Source: Bacillus sp. SD088
GTDB lineage: Bacteria > Bacillota > Bacilli > Bacillales > Bacillaceae_C
DNA: 64,000 bases
Direction: 5' to 3'
NCBI RefSeq assembly: GCF_017355205.1
Contig: NZ_JADIJK010000002.1
Coordinates: forward strand, 124,001-188,000
A program made the position numbers and the translations under genes. The notes beneath the pieces are model-generated. The model was not told the origin of the DNA, did no database searches, and saw nothing but the letters and a program-made list of their open reading frames with translations. Positions 36,385 to 45,353 of the stretch are shown here, piece by piece; positions within the stretch are counted from its first letter, which is position 1; every line of letters begins with the position of its first letter.

Positions 36385-39300
36385 TTACTTTTCGCCTTGC
36401 CACTTTAATATCATGGAGTCTGCATCCGCCTCCAATATTCCATGGAGCTCTTTTGAAATGAATTGATTATCCTTTTGATGTTTAATTAATTGTTTAAAGC
36501 CTTTCATATGTTTGACAATTTTCTTAGCGTTCTGTTGCTCTTCGTATTGGCCAACTGAGATTAAATGGGTGGACAAAGCCCGATAGACTTGTTCAGATAG
36601 TTCTTCCTGATAACTTTCAAGTGTTGTAAGCATGTCAGATGTATTAATATCTTCCTTCCAATCATGCGGATGATCCGAAATATCAAACCCAGTAAAAGAG
36701 TTATATGTCGCTTCCGCATTATCGGTATAGAATCCAACTTGCGCAAGTCGATTTTTGAATGGATCCTCTATATCAAAAATCAATTTATTATTGACCCACA
36801 GATAGATTCGACCATCTGTACGAACAGTCTTATAAAAGTTCTGTGCGCTAATTTCCTCACGTAGAGCTAAGGAAAATGGGCGGTTATTTGTAGATGGTAC
36901 TTTTAAACGGATCCTATCTGTTAAGAGTGTGTTATCGAAACTCGCAATATGATAATCTCCTCGTCCCTTCCCATCATAGACATATTCTATTGGACTCCAT
37001 TTATCTTCAATTGCATTCCAGTTGTCCATTCCGAGATCTTGTGAATCGACATCCGGTAATGTATAAAATTCGTCTATCCAATTAATCAACTCAAACTTTC
37101 CATACAACCACAAAATTTTAGCTTGCGAAACTTCAGCGGAGGCTCGCAAATCATATACATATTCTTTTTGCTCTAATCCCTCGTCGAAATTAGAATGCCC
37201 ATAGATCGTATCGCGTGCAGTTGATGCTGTCTCTAGTAGTTTGGCTTTTCCATTCACTACTTGATGAATTTCAAACTGATTCGTAGCATAATTCGTATAT
37301 GCTACAACATAATTTTGGTCATCGACATACTCTAGAATAACCCCAGTCTTTCCGGATTCTAGTAGTGATCCCGTATCGATATTCACCGAAAATTCGTGCT
37401 CCTGCATTGGGTCACCCTTCACCGTTAGGGATTCAGTCTTAGATGGGGACGTTATTCCTTTGTTCGAAACTTTCCAATTCTTATCCCAATCGCTAAAATA
37501 ATTTCCATATTCACTCCACCCTACAGTAAGACTCAAATTATCCATGCTGCACTTAGCCTCGTTACATACTAAACCGACCTTCCCAGCAGTAGACATTGCC
37601 TCTAATTCAAGTACGGGTTTATCGTTATTTAGCTTGTAATGATCCAGTTCAGCAAATAATTTAGACCCATTTTTATAAACCTTCAGTGGATGGTATTGTT
37701 CACCAAAGTCCTTTGCACGATCATCCTCATGGAGAAATTCAAAGGTTTCAGGTAATGGATGCTCTTCTATGGTAGTTTCCCCATTTATGGTGGAAGAGAC
37801 AATATAGGTAAGATTATCTCGGTCAATGTAAAGGCGAACAAAATTATCTTTATCCTTGTGCCAAACGGTAACACCTGCACGCCCCTGATCACCGCTATTT
37901 TTATCATCAAATCGAATATTGATTTCTAAAAAGAAATTCTCAAGCTTATAATCCTTTAACAGAATCTCTTTTAATTTGTTAGGAGTGTTGAAATATAGTG
38001 AATCATTTTTAATTGAGACACCTTGACTATCGCTATAATTGTCTAGGCTATCAGTTGTATCAAATCGATCATTAAACGTTGGTTGCCACGCATCAAAATG
38101 CTGATCAGGTGAATTTTCTGAAGTCGGACCATCGACAACCATTTCATCATCCCAAAGGTAAACACGGTCTTTCCCTTGGCCATTGTCACCATCCCATAAT
38201 CCTTTGTAAGTCACCCATGTCTCAAAACCATTAGGCCCTTTAATCACATTTGGTTGGGTCGGACCAACAATATCCGCTTCAACAGCTTGTCCATTCGTGT
38301 CATATAATCCAAAATCGAGATGATAAAAATTGAGCTTTGAACCATTTGTGCTCACTTTAGCTGTAATAACATTTTCACCTTTTTGAAGCACATCATCCGG
38401 CACTTCTACCATTTCGTAGCTACGTTGTTGACCTTGTTGATGATGAATCTCCTTGCCGTTGATATAGACCTTTCCATATCCCTCCAACCGCAGTCTTAAA
38501 GCCACTGTTTCCGGGATGTTACCGAGATGGAAAGTTCGCCGTGCCCATAAATTCTGCGGTCCTTCTTGGGACCCCCATATCTCGCTTTGTTTGGTTTTCT
38601 CATCATTATAAATGCTTGGGATTAAAACCTCTCGCTCAGTAAGCGGATAACCGAACCCACCCTTTCCGGTATTCCAATCAGAGGCAATATAATCCACCTT
38701 TTTCCAATCCCCTTCGGGTTCGGTGAATGTATATTGATAATTTTGCCAACCGTGTTCCGCTGTTGGTAAAATCACATTATAATCCAGAAGCATTCGTTCT
38801 AAGTTTCGTGCTATCAACTTTCCGGGGTACTTGGTACTGTTATCAAAATTATTATAATGATCAGCTTGTGCTACTCCGGTCTCATAGAGTCCAGTTCTCG
38901 GTGCCATATTGTTACCCATATAGAGTAAATAATACTGCCCATTTTGATAATACATTTCTGGTCCTTCAAAATTGAACTTATCAAAGCTTGCCCAGTGCCC
39001 TTTCTGTGTATGAATTAATTCTTTTCCAGTACTTCTCCCAGGATTCCCTCTTTCATTAAAGAAAGATTCAACCTTCCACATCCAGGCACTTGCATCAAAG
39101 GACCTTTCTTCCCCTGTATTTGGATCTGCCTCAAATGGATTTACTTTCCGTAAATAAAGCAACTCCCCATCCGGAGCAACAAAAAATTGGACGTCGATCC
39201 CCATATCGTATTTCTCTTCCCAAAAGCTATGTCTGAAATCCGGGATCGTATGCATGGAGCTAGGATCTCCGTGCAATAGGTTGCTACTATTAAATCCGTA

Positions 39301-39690
39301 AAACATTACGCCATTATGAAACAACAAATCCGAAGCCCCAAATTCGGTGTAATCATTTTCGGCATATGGAGGGAGTGTATTTGGGTCGCTTGAAATGAAC
39401 TCGTAGGGACTTTCCCAATGAATCATATCTTTGGAACGATATACATTTCCCAGCGACCCTGTTCCCATTACATAATAATAACCATTATATTTTTCAATTG
39501 TTCCGTCATAAACTTTTACCTTTTCTCCCTTATTGGGACCTGAATCAACTACAAACTTATTGTTAAGTTTTTTAGATTGCTCTTTACCATACACTGTTTG
39601 CGGGATAATCATGATGCTTAGGATCGCTATCAAGCCAATTGATCCGATAAAGAACTGATAAAAAATCCTATTTTTCATCAAAGTTCCCAT
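36385..39690 (-). CDS. Large exported GH43-like protein with accessory domains
   Basis: 1101 residues with a signal peptide (about 5-35). A GH43-type propeller occupies about 45-310, with catalytic-type segments YDGTIEKYNGYYYVMG and FEGPEMYYQNGQYYLLY. A jelly-roll, GH2-N-like module of about 130 residues (ARRTFHLGNIPETVALRLRL to the NFYHLDFGL region) appears to sit inside the propeller, which resumes at GPTQPNVIKGPNGFETWV. Two LamG/concanavalin-like domains follow (about 545-720 and 730-1010). The last 80 residues are a helical domain like the FIMAH-type tail of Bacillus secreted enzymes, also present in 48637-52746. It lacks a cell-wall sorting motif. Likely acts outside the cell on the polymer; the bond cut is unknown. 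Confidence 0.8.
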   Translation of the reverse strand: MGTLMKNRIFYQFFIGSIGLIAILSIMIIPQTVYGKEQSKKLNNKFVVDSGPNKGEKVKVYDGTIEKYNGYYYVMGTGSLGNVYRSKDMIHWESPYEFISSDPNTLPPYAENDYTEFGASDLLFHNGVMFYGFNSSNLLHGDPSSMHTIPDFRHSFWEEKYDMGIDVQFFVAPDGELLYLRKVNPFEADPNTGEERSFDASAWMWKVESFFNERGNPGRSTGKELIHTQKGHWASFDKFNFEGPEMYYQNGQYYLLYMGNNMAPRTGLYETGVAQADHYNNFDNSTKYPGKLIARNLERMLLDYNVILPTAEHGWQNYQYTFTEPEGDWKKVDYIASDWNTGKGGFGYPLTEREVLIPSIYNDEKTKQSEIWGSQEGPQNLWARRTFHLGNIPETVALRLRLEGYGKVYINGKEIHHQQGQQRSYEMVEVPDDVLQKGENVITAKVSTNGSKLNFYHLDFGLYDTNGQAVEADIVGPTQPNVIKGPNGFETWVTYKGLWDGDNGQGKDRVYLWDDEMVVDGPTSENSPDQHFDAWQPTFNDRFDTTDSLDNYSDSQGVSIKNDSLYFNTPNKLKEILLKDYKLENFFLEINIRFDDKNSGDQGRAGVTVWHKDKDNFVRLYIDRDNLTYIVSSTINGETTIEEHPLPETFEFLHEDDRAKDFGEQYHPLKVYKNGSKLFAELDHYKLNNDKPVLELEAMSTAGKVGLVCNEAKCSMDNLSLTVGWSEYGNYFSDWDKNWKVSNKGITSPSKTESLTVKGDPMQEHEFSVNIDTGSLLESGKTGVILEYVDDQNYVVAYTNYATNQFEIHQVVNGKAKLLETASTARDTIYGHSNFDEGLEQKEYVYDLRASAEVSQAKILWLYGKFELINWIDEFYTLPDVDSQDLGMDNWNAIEDKWSPIEYVYDGKGRGDYHIASFDNTLLTDRIRLKVPSTNNRPFSLALREEISAQNFYKTVRTDGRIYLWVNNKLIFDIEDPFKNRLAQVGFYTDNAEATYNSFTGFDISDHPHDWKEDINTSDMLTTLESYQEELSEQVYRALSTHLISVGQYEEQQNAKKIVKHMKGFKQLIKHQKDNQFISKELHGILEADADSMILKWQGEK

Positions 39691-39784
39691 TCACCTACCC
39701 CTTTTTTGGATTTTGAAAGTCAGTAGTTTGCTATCACCACCTTTCATTTTCTTATTTAGAGTTCGAATTCACACAGATATCAAT

Positions 39785-41209
39785 CTACCTTTGCTCAGTT
39801 CGAAATAAATAATCCACATCCTCGGCTTGTAAGGGGGCTGTATAAATCCTACAGTCCCTGAATATCCCTTTAAATACTGCTTTACCATCTGATTCACCAA
39901 AGGCATCTACACCAAAGCGAGCACCAAGTCCACCTGGATTGGAATGATGTTTAATAAACGGAGAGTATGAGGACTTTGTCTCTGTCAATTTTCCATCCAA
40001 GTATACTTTTAAAATCCCCTCATTGAATACGGCGGCTACATGATGCCATTTATTCGTTTCTATCGATCCTGCAGAAACAGTAACTTGCTTCTCCTCGTTT
40101 CGGAGCGCTACTGCTAATTCTTCATTTTTGATCCGGATACATAGACCGCTATCATTTCCTCCCTCATCATATAAAACTTGGATTCCATCTGTACTATTAG
40201 CTTTAAACCACATTGATATCGAACGCATATAAAACTCATTATGCATAAAGCCACTACTTGAATGGGCAGCCAAAGCTACATAACTATGGAATGTGGTTGG
40301 GTAGTAAGCCTCCAAAGAAAAATGGTTCATTAACTGAAATAGCTCATCTTCCTCTAAAGAAAATACTGTTGCATGGCGAATCTGATGGGGAAAACGACAC
40401 TGTTCACTAGCAAGTTCGTCAGACCAATCTACAAGATTGGTAGATTCCTTGATCCCAAATCTTCCATATTTCCAATAATCATAAATCAGATACCACTTTT
40501 GCTTATCCGGAATCTTTAATATTTCGGGTCCTTCCGTATATTCCGGAGTAATAAAATCACTGATCACCTCATATGGTCCGCTTAAATTGGACGATACAGC
40601 AAGCTTATTAGCAATTGGCTGAGGGCGCTTTTTCGGATCATAGACGGCGCTTTCGTCTTTTACAAACATATAATTTGTTCCGTTCCATTGTTCGATACTG
40701 GCATCAATCGTTTGGAAACCAGGATCAAAAAATAATTTTGTTTCAGAAAAAGTATCCCAGTCCGATGTACGACAGTAATAATGTTTATTATGACTCATAT
40801 CATCTCCAACACTGGACGCCCAATAGAGAATATAATCCTCTTTTTCTGGGTCGTAATTAAATTCCGGTGCCCATGAATTTTGAACCTGGTCATAGTCAGC
40901 CATTACCTCGATCGCCTTTTCATCTTCCCATGTGATTAAGTCTTTTGATTTAGCATATCCCAGCAATTTCCCTTTTGGACGAATGGTAAAGACCAGATGC
41001 CAGAATCCATCTTTTCCTTTCTTAATAAAAGGATCACGTAATATTCCTTCTCCGATAGATGGTGACCAAACGGGATTATTTTGATTAAGTTCATACCAAT
41101 GTAATCCATCGCGGCTATATGCGTAATGAAGTTTCTCATTTTTATTCGTTTGCATAGGGCCAGATCTAAAATAGGCAATTAAGTATGCGGGTGATTCCTT
41201 GGCCATCAT
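39785..41209 (-). CDS. GH43-type beta-propeller protein with C-terminal LamG domain, cytoplasmic
   Basis: 474 residues, no signal peptide. The propeller spans about 5-305 (GILRDPFIKKGKDGFWHLVFT, TIDASIEQWNGTNYMFV and YTEGPEILKIPDKQKWYLIYD supply the base, modulator and acid positions). A LamG/concanavalin-like domain spans about 310-470, with NKWHHVAAVFNEGILKVYLDGKL. It starts 24 bp after the sulfatase gene at 41234 and continues the operon. Family knowledge: GH43 with this tail is often arabinan- or galactan-directed. Here the cytoplasmic location suggests processing of imported oligosaccharide. Confidence 0.82.
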   Translation of the reverse strand: MMAKESPAYLIAYFRSGPMQTNKNEKLHYAYSRDGLHWYELNQNNPVWSPSIGEGILRDPFIKKGKDGFWHLVFTIRPKGKLLGYAKSKDLITWEDEKAIEVMADYDQVQNSWAPEFNYDPEKEDYILYWASSVGDDMSHNKHYYCRTSDWDTFSETKLFFDPGFQTIDASIEQWNGTNYMFVKDESAVYDPKKRPQPIANKLAVSSNLSGPYEVISDFITPEYTEGPEILKIPDKQKWYLIYDYWKYGRFGIKESTNLVDWSDELASEQCRFPHQIRHATVFSLEEDELFQLMNHFSLEAYYPTTFHSYVALAAHSSSGFMHNEFYMRSISMWFKANSTDGIQVLYDEGGNDSGLCIRIKNEELAVALRNEEKQVTVSAGSIETNKWHHVAAVFNEGILKVYLDGKLTETKSSYSPFIKHHSNPGGLGARFGVDAFGESDGKAVFKGIFRDCRIYTAPLQAEDVDYLFRTEQR

Positions 41210-41233
41210 ACAACTCTCCTTTTTTAATGGTAT

Positions 41234-42751
41234 TTATGCAAAGCTTTCTCTCGGCGGTATTGGCTTTTCTAGTTCACCGTAGATGTCTACTAACTTTTGA
41301 AACATTTTCAGCTTAATCTCTGCGTAGTCCTCTTTGTTATACAAATTAACAAATTCATTTGGATCTTCTTTAAGGTCGTAAAGTTCACCCTCATCTCGAT
41401 CAAGAAAATAATTTAGCTTATATCGATCTGTCACTAGTGTTTTTACATAAAAGCTCGGTTCTGCACGATTTTCAACTAAACACCAATCTCGTGTTGCTTG
41501 ATCAGGTTGATACAGCGTTTTTAATTGACTAGTTCCCTGCATGGTAGGATTTTTGTCGATTCCAGCAGCCTCTAGGAATGTTGGTGCTAAATCGACTAAA
41601 CTCATTAGTGAATTTGTCCTTCTGCCTTCCGGAAGCTCGCCTTTCCAGCGTACAAGAAACGGTACACGTAAAATATCATCATAGTGTATCGGTCCTTTTA
41701 GCCAAAAACCATGATTACCGGCATAATCACCATGATCGGATGTAAACACAATCAATGTGTCTTCGGCTAAACCTAGCTCATCCAATTTATCTAAAATACG
41801 TCCAATATGGTGGTCTATTAGGCTTATCATGCCATAATAAGAGGTAAGCCATTTTCTGGCTCGATCATAACCGATCTTTTTATTTGTATGGCCTAGACAC
41901 TGCACTCCTCCGGTATTATGGCCCGGATCTGATGTAACATCAATATCAAGTTCATTCATCCGATCTTCTAGGAGATATTGATGAATAAGTGGCTTATCAG
42001 CCATCTCGCCCTCTTTTTCAACAAATGGCGGCATTTGATCGGGATCATACATACTGTTCCATGGTTCAGGGCATAAAAAGGCATTATGAGGATCTTGAAA
42101 GCTACACCAAGCTAAAAACGGTTTATCATCCTCTTGATTCTCAATAAAGTCCATTGTCTGATCTGCCGTCCAACGAGTGTAATGATATTCCTCTGGTATA
42201 TCCCAAGAACCTTCACGATGGCCACCTCCGGGTCCAAAATACTTCGACGGATCAATACCTTGTTCCACAAGCCATGCCCCATAATGCATACCATGGGAGG
42301 AATCTTCGTCGGAATGTCCGTGAACCATTGCGACTTTTTCAAATCCATAGTATGGACCTTGCCATTCCTTCCAAAAGTCACGATCATGTATATGTGGTGG
42401 AGCTTCAAAACTACCTTCTTTTAATACAGGCTTAAAATGGGCCTTTCCAAACAATCCTGTCTTATACCCATGTTCCATCATTACCTGACCCATAGTTGTT
42501 CTATTTTCATCTAATCCCACACCTATATTCCAGCATTTATGTCTTGATGGGTATTCCCCTGTGATAATAGAGGAACGACTCGGAGAACAAACCGGACTTG
42601 CTACATATGCCCGTTCGAAAGCAACCCCTTCCTCCACCATTCGATTCAAGTTCGGAGTATGCATTGTCTCGTTTCCTAATGCATGAATTGTGTTCCAATG
42701 TTGTTGATCTGTTGAAATTAACAGAATGTTAGGCTGTTTTCTTTTTCCCAC
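41234..42751 (-). CDS. Family S1 sulfatase, cytoplasmic (sulfatase 4)
   Basis: 505 residues. PNILLISTDQQHWN, maturation motif CSPSRSSIITG with Cys 55, and FTSDHGDYAGNHG. There is no signal peptide. It is the first gene of a four-gene operon with two GH43-type genes and a GH2 gene (42751 down to 34496). The TTGTTAG direct repeat at 42843-42873 lies about 92 bp upstream, so it is probably under the AraC regulator at 43372. Confidence 0.93.
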   Translation of the reverse strand: MGKRKQPNILLISTDQQHWNTIHALGNETMHTPNLNRMVEEGVAFERAYVASPVCSPSRSSIITGEYPSRHKCWNIGVGLDENRTTMGQVMMEHGYKTGLFGKAHFKPVLKEGSFEAPPHIHDRDFWKEWQGPYYGFEKVAMVHGHSDEDSSHGMHYGAWLVEQGIDPSKYFGPGGGHREGSWDIPEEYHYTRWTADQTMDFIENQEDDKPFLAWCSFQDPHNAFLCPEPWNSMYDPDQMPPFVEKEGEMADKPLIHQYLLEDRMNELDIDVTSDPGHNTGGVQCLGHTNKKIGYDRARKWLTSYYGMISLIDHHIGRILDKLDELGLAEDTLIVFTSDHGDYAGNHGFWLKGPIHYDDILRVPFLVRWKGELPEGRRTNSLMSLVDLAPTFLEAAGIDKNPTMQGTSQLKTLYQPDQATRDWCLVENRAEPSFYVKTLVTDRYKLNYFLDRDEGELYDLKEDPNEFVNLYNKEDYAEIKLKMFQKLVDIYGELEKPIPPRESFA

Positions 42752-42842
42752 TTGCTAGACCTCCAGTTGTCACAATATAATAAGTATAAAAATAGACCTT
42801 GGTTTCTACCATAGCCAAGATCCATGAAATCATGAATGTTAC

Positions 42843-42873
42843 ATTGTTAGATGATTGGATAACAATTTGTTAG
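42843..42873. promoter_or_regulatory. Direct-repeat operator candidate, sulfatase operon
   Basis: ATTGTTAG (42843-42850) and TTTGTTAG (42866-42873), 23-bp period, the same spacing as at 25823 and 29182. It lies between the sulfatase operon and the AraC gene. Confidence 0.5.
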
Positions 42874-42883
42874 ATTCTAACAA

Positions 42884-43216
42884 AAGCGCAGGCGCTCGTT
42901 TAGCGACGTACAAACTTTCATAATAAGGATGAACAGCTAAATTCGCGTCGTCCTGGCGCAACGCTGTTCTGACCTACATCCTGTAGGCCGGAGATAAAGG
43001 ATACATGAAATGCGAAAGACGGCTGATTAGGAGCGACAAGCAAATGTTCCTGAAACGCAGAAGGGCGAATTTTCCCTTCAGCGTTTCAGGGTTATTTGAC
43101 CTCGAGCTCCTGCCGTCTGTAGCTAGACAGCACGGCGAAGCATGAGCCGATGTTGACTTATCGTAGGAAGAGACTGAAAGTTTGCTAGTCGCTGGGCGCT
43201 GGAGCTGGAAGAAACA
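42884..43216 (+). repeat. Long modular repeat with a second structured element nested inside
   Basis: Starts near AACAAAAGCGCA and ends near GGCGCTGGAGCT, like the copy inside 26415-27031. Contains AACAGC (42932-42937) pairing with GCTGTT (42963-42968) around a mini-hairpin at 42945-42959, and another at 42973-42987. The text GGATAC-ACGGCGAAG, continuous in the 26-kb copy, is here split by about 125 bp (43007-43131). Confidence 0.65.
43007..43131 (+). ncRNA. Candidate structured element, copy a
   Basis: Nested stems: P1 AGACGGC/GCCGTCT (43017-43023, 43112-43118), 5-nt linker, P2 AGGAGC/GCTCCT (43029-43034, 43106-43111), P3 about 16 bp with one A-A mismatch (43049-43065, 43074-43090). The unpaired segments GACAAGCAAATGTT and GTTATTTGACCTCGA are identical in copy b, while all stem sequences differ. 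Whether it acts as RNA or DNA is unknown. Confidence 0.5.
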
Positions 43217-43336
43217 AAAGCGCAAGGCGCCCACCTATCGGCGACAAGCAAATGTTCTGAGACAAAGAAAGGCGTTTTTTGCCTTTCATTGGCTCAGGTT
43301 ATTTGACCTCGAGCCGATGGCGCCTGGAGCTAGACA
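43213..43336 (+). ncRNA. Candidate structured element, copy b
   Basis: P1 GGCGCC/GGCGCC (43226-43231, 43319-43324), 5-nt linker, P2 ATCGGC/GCCGAT (43237-43242, 43313-43318), P3 15 of 17 bp (43257-43273, 43281-43297) with an A-A mismatch at the same place as copy a. It ends in TGGAGCTAGACA, 36 bp before the AraC start codon, so it lies in the regulator's leader. Confidence 0.5.
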
Positions 43337-43371
43337 TTACATTTTACATTTCCTGAAAGGAGGAGTTACAT

Positions 43372-44217
43372 TTGAAGGAATTTTCCCATGAACATGCGGA
43401 ACATTGGTTTCATAACCCAACTCCTATGGAAAAGGCGGGGGGACTTTGGCCTATTAGAGCGGGGCAGAACAAGGCCAAGCCCAACTACAGAATGGGACCG
43501 CGTATGATCTCCTATTACAGCATACACTTTATATTAGATGGCGAAGGGTCATTTAGTCAGAATGAAACAAATAAAAAGATTCAGCAAGGAGATATATTTT
43601 GTTTACTCCCTAACCAAACACATCAATATTCATCTAATCCTGACCACCCACTTCGAATGTTCTGGTTGGCCTTTGATGGAAGGCAAGCAAATCCACTTCT
43701 CAAACGGATTGGGATAACGAACTACTCCACTCATGTGAAAGGCATTCTTAATCAGGAGATTACTGATATTTTAAGCGAGCTTGCTACATTTTTTAAAAAG
43801 GATAATGAAGATGACGACTTATTTGGCTTGAGTATCATATATAAACTATTTCACAGCCTCTCTGTTCAATCAAAACAGAAAAGGCTTACCCCTGCTACAC
43901 CTAGAAATTGGCTGCAAAAAAGCCAGGAATATATGAATATGCATTTTGCGGAGAATATCTCGGTAGCAGATGTAGCAAAATATGTTGGTGTTCACCGTTC
44001 CTACTTTGCCGATTCATTTGTAAATGAGGTCGGGGTAACACCAAGTAACTATCTTCTATCTTTAAAAATGAATAGAGCAGTAGAATTAATTTCAGAGAGA
44101 ACGCACATGATTACTGAAATCGCTTTGACCCTTGGCTATTCAGACCTTTATTCCTTTTCAAGGGCTTTTAAAAACTATTATGGTGTCTCGCCAAATCAAT
44201 ACCTTGCAAAAGAATGA
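43372..44217 (+). CDS. AraC-family transcriptional regulator
   Basis: 281 residues from a TTG at 43372, placed by AAAGGAGGA about 8 nt upstream. An N-terminal cupin-type ligand domain (about 20-160; GEGSFSQNETNKKIQQGDIFCLLPN) precedes two C-terminal helix-turn-helix motifs (ENISVADVAKYVGVHRSYFADSF and MITEIALTLGYSDLYSFSRAFK). Family knowledge: a sugar-responsive activator. It sits between the sulfatase/GH operon and transporter cluster C. The TTGTTAG direct repeats at three loci are its likely targets. A decayed copy of its 3' end is at 25967-26099. Confidence 0.92.
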   Translation: MKEFSHEHAEHWFHNPTPMEKAGGLWPIRAGQNKAKPNYRMGPRMISYYSIHFILDGEGSFSQNETNKKIQQGDIFCLLPNQTHQYSSNPDHPLRMFWLAFDGRQANPLLKRIGITNYSTHVKGILNQEITDILSELATFFKKDNEDDDLFGLSIIYKLFHSLSVQSKQKRLTPATPRNWLQKSQEYMNMHFAENISVADVAKYVGVHRSYFADSFVNEVGVTPSNYLLSLKMNRAVELISERTHMITEIALTLGYSDLYSFSRAFKNYYGVSPNQYLAKE

Positions 44218-44266
44218 GTGTCCACCAATAAGAAAGAGCATAATCCTATTGAAACGAAAGGTAACC

Positions 44267-44323
44267 TAAGAGCTCCCATGCTGAAAGTACCTGCATGGGA
44301 GCCTCTTATTTGCCTTCTTTTTT
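44267..44323 (+). terminator. Terminator after the AraC gene, probably bidirectional
   Basis: GCTCCCATGC and GCATGGGAGC (44272-44281, 44293-44302) form a 10-bp stem, followed by TCTTATTTGCC and a run of T near 44318. It also faces the end of transporter cluster C. Confidence 0.75.
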
Positions 44324-44446
44324 TATTCCGCCTTAACGAGAAGTTAATGTGTTTTCTGGATATTTAACTGGATAACCCCGGTGGGCAATTCCCCTATATT
44401 TCATTTCTATCATTCTTTCTGGTATGTTTTTTTATAGATGCTACAA

Positions 44447-45346
44447 TCACCCTTTAATAGAACCGATCATAACCCCTTTAACAAAGTGCTTTTGTACAAA
44501 TGGATACATTACAATGACTGGTAAACTAGCAATGACAATTACCGCATACTTCATACTTTCAGCCAGCATTACCTGGTTCACCATCTCAAAGTCCATAACG
44601 GCATTTTCCATAGCAGATTGATTTTGAATGAGTATTTCCCTTAGAATAATTTGCAGGGGATATAAACGATCACGATCTAAGTAAATTAAGGCGTCAAAAT
44701 AGGAATTCCAGTGGCCTACAGCGTAAAAAAGAACCATCACGGCAATAATTGGCTTTGATAAAGGGATAATAATCTTTAAAAACAGTTTAAAATCACCGCA
44801 GCCATCTATTAAAGCTGCTTCTTGCAATTCCCAAGGAATACTACTCTGGAAAAATGTACGCATAACAATCACATTATAGGTTGCGATCGCATTTGGAATG
44901 ACCATAGCCCAAATAGTATCGATCATTTCCAAGTTTTGTACAATTAAGTAGGTTGGAATAATTCCTCCCTGGAAAAACATTGTAAAAACAATAATTAACA
45001 TAAAGATGTTTCTTCCTGGCAAATCCTTTCTTGACAGTGGATATGCAAGTAGAGTGGTTAATACTAGATTAATAAATGTTCCTAAAACGGTGTATACAAC
45101 TGTATTTTTATAGCTATTCCAAATTCGCCCATCTTGAAATACCTGTGCGTAGGCATCGAACGTAAATCCCTTCGGATATAACCATACCTCTCCACTGAGA
45201 ATTTTAGTGGGCTCACTAAATGATGCACTTACCACAAAAATCAGTGGATACAAAACAATGATCATAATCATGACCGCAATCGTGTAAATAATGATGTTAA
45301 AAATCTTATCTTCGGAGAATTTCTTTGTAATCACACTCACCCCCAT
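44447..45346 (-). CDS. Lpl-type carbohydrate ABC permease (LplC/YtcP-like), cluster C
   Basis: 299 residues from the ATG at 45346; a GTG four codons further in aligns better with the start of the paralogue at 21980. Six membrane spans; EAA loop QEAALIDGCGDFKLFLKIIIPLSKP; C-terminus KGVMIGSIKG. It lies 7 bp after the LplB-like gene. Final gene of cluster C. Confidence 0.92.
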   Translation of the reverse strand: MGVSVITKKFSEDKIFNIIIYTIAVMIMIIVLYPLIFVVSASFSEPTKILSGEVWLYPKGFTFDAYAQVFQDGRIWNSYKNTVVYTVLGTFINLVLTTLLAYPLSRKDLPGRNIFMLIIVFTMFFQGGIIPTYLIVQNLEMIDTIWAMVIPNAIATYNVIVMRTFFQSSIPWELQEAALIDGCGDFKLFLKIIIPLSKPIIAVMVLFYAVGHWNSYFDALIYLDRDRLYPLQIILREILIQNQSAMENAVMDFEMVNQVMLAESMKYAVIVIASLPVIVMYPFVQKHFVKGVMIGSIKG

Positions 45347-45353
45347 GTACTTC

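Noticed and set aside
42884-43336. Repeats first considered as a CRISPR-like array
   Set aside because: Repeat units are unequal, spacers are not uniform, and no cas genes are present. The units are folded modules.
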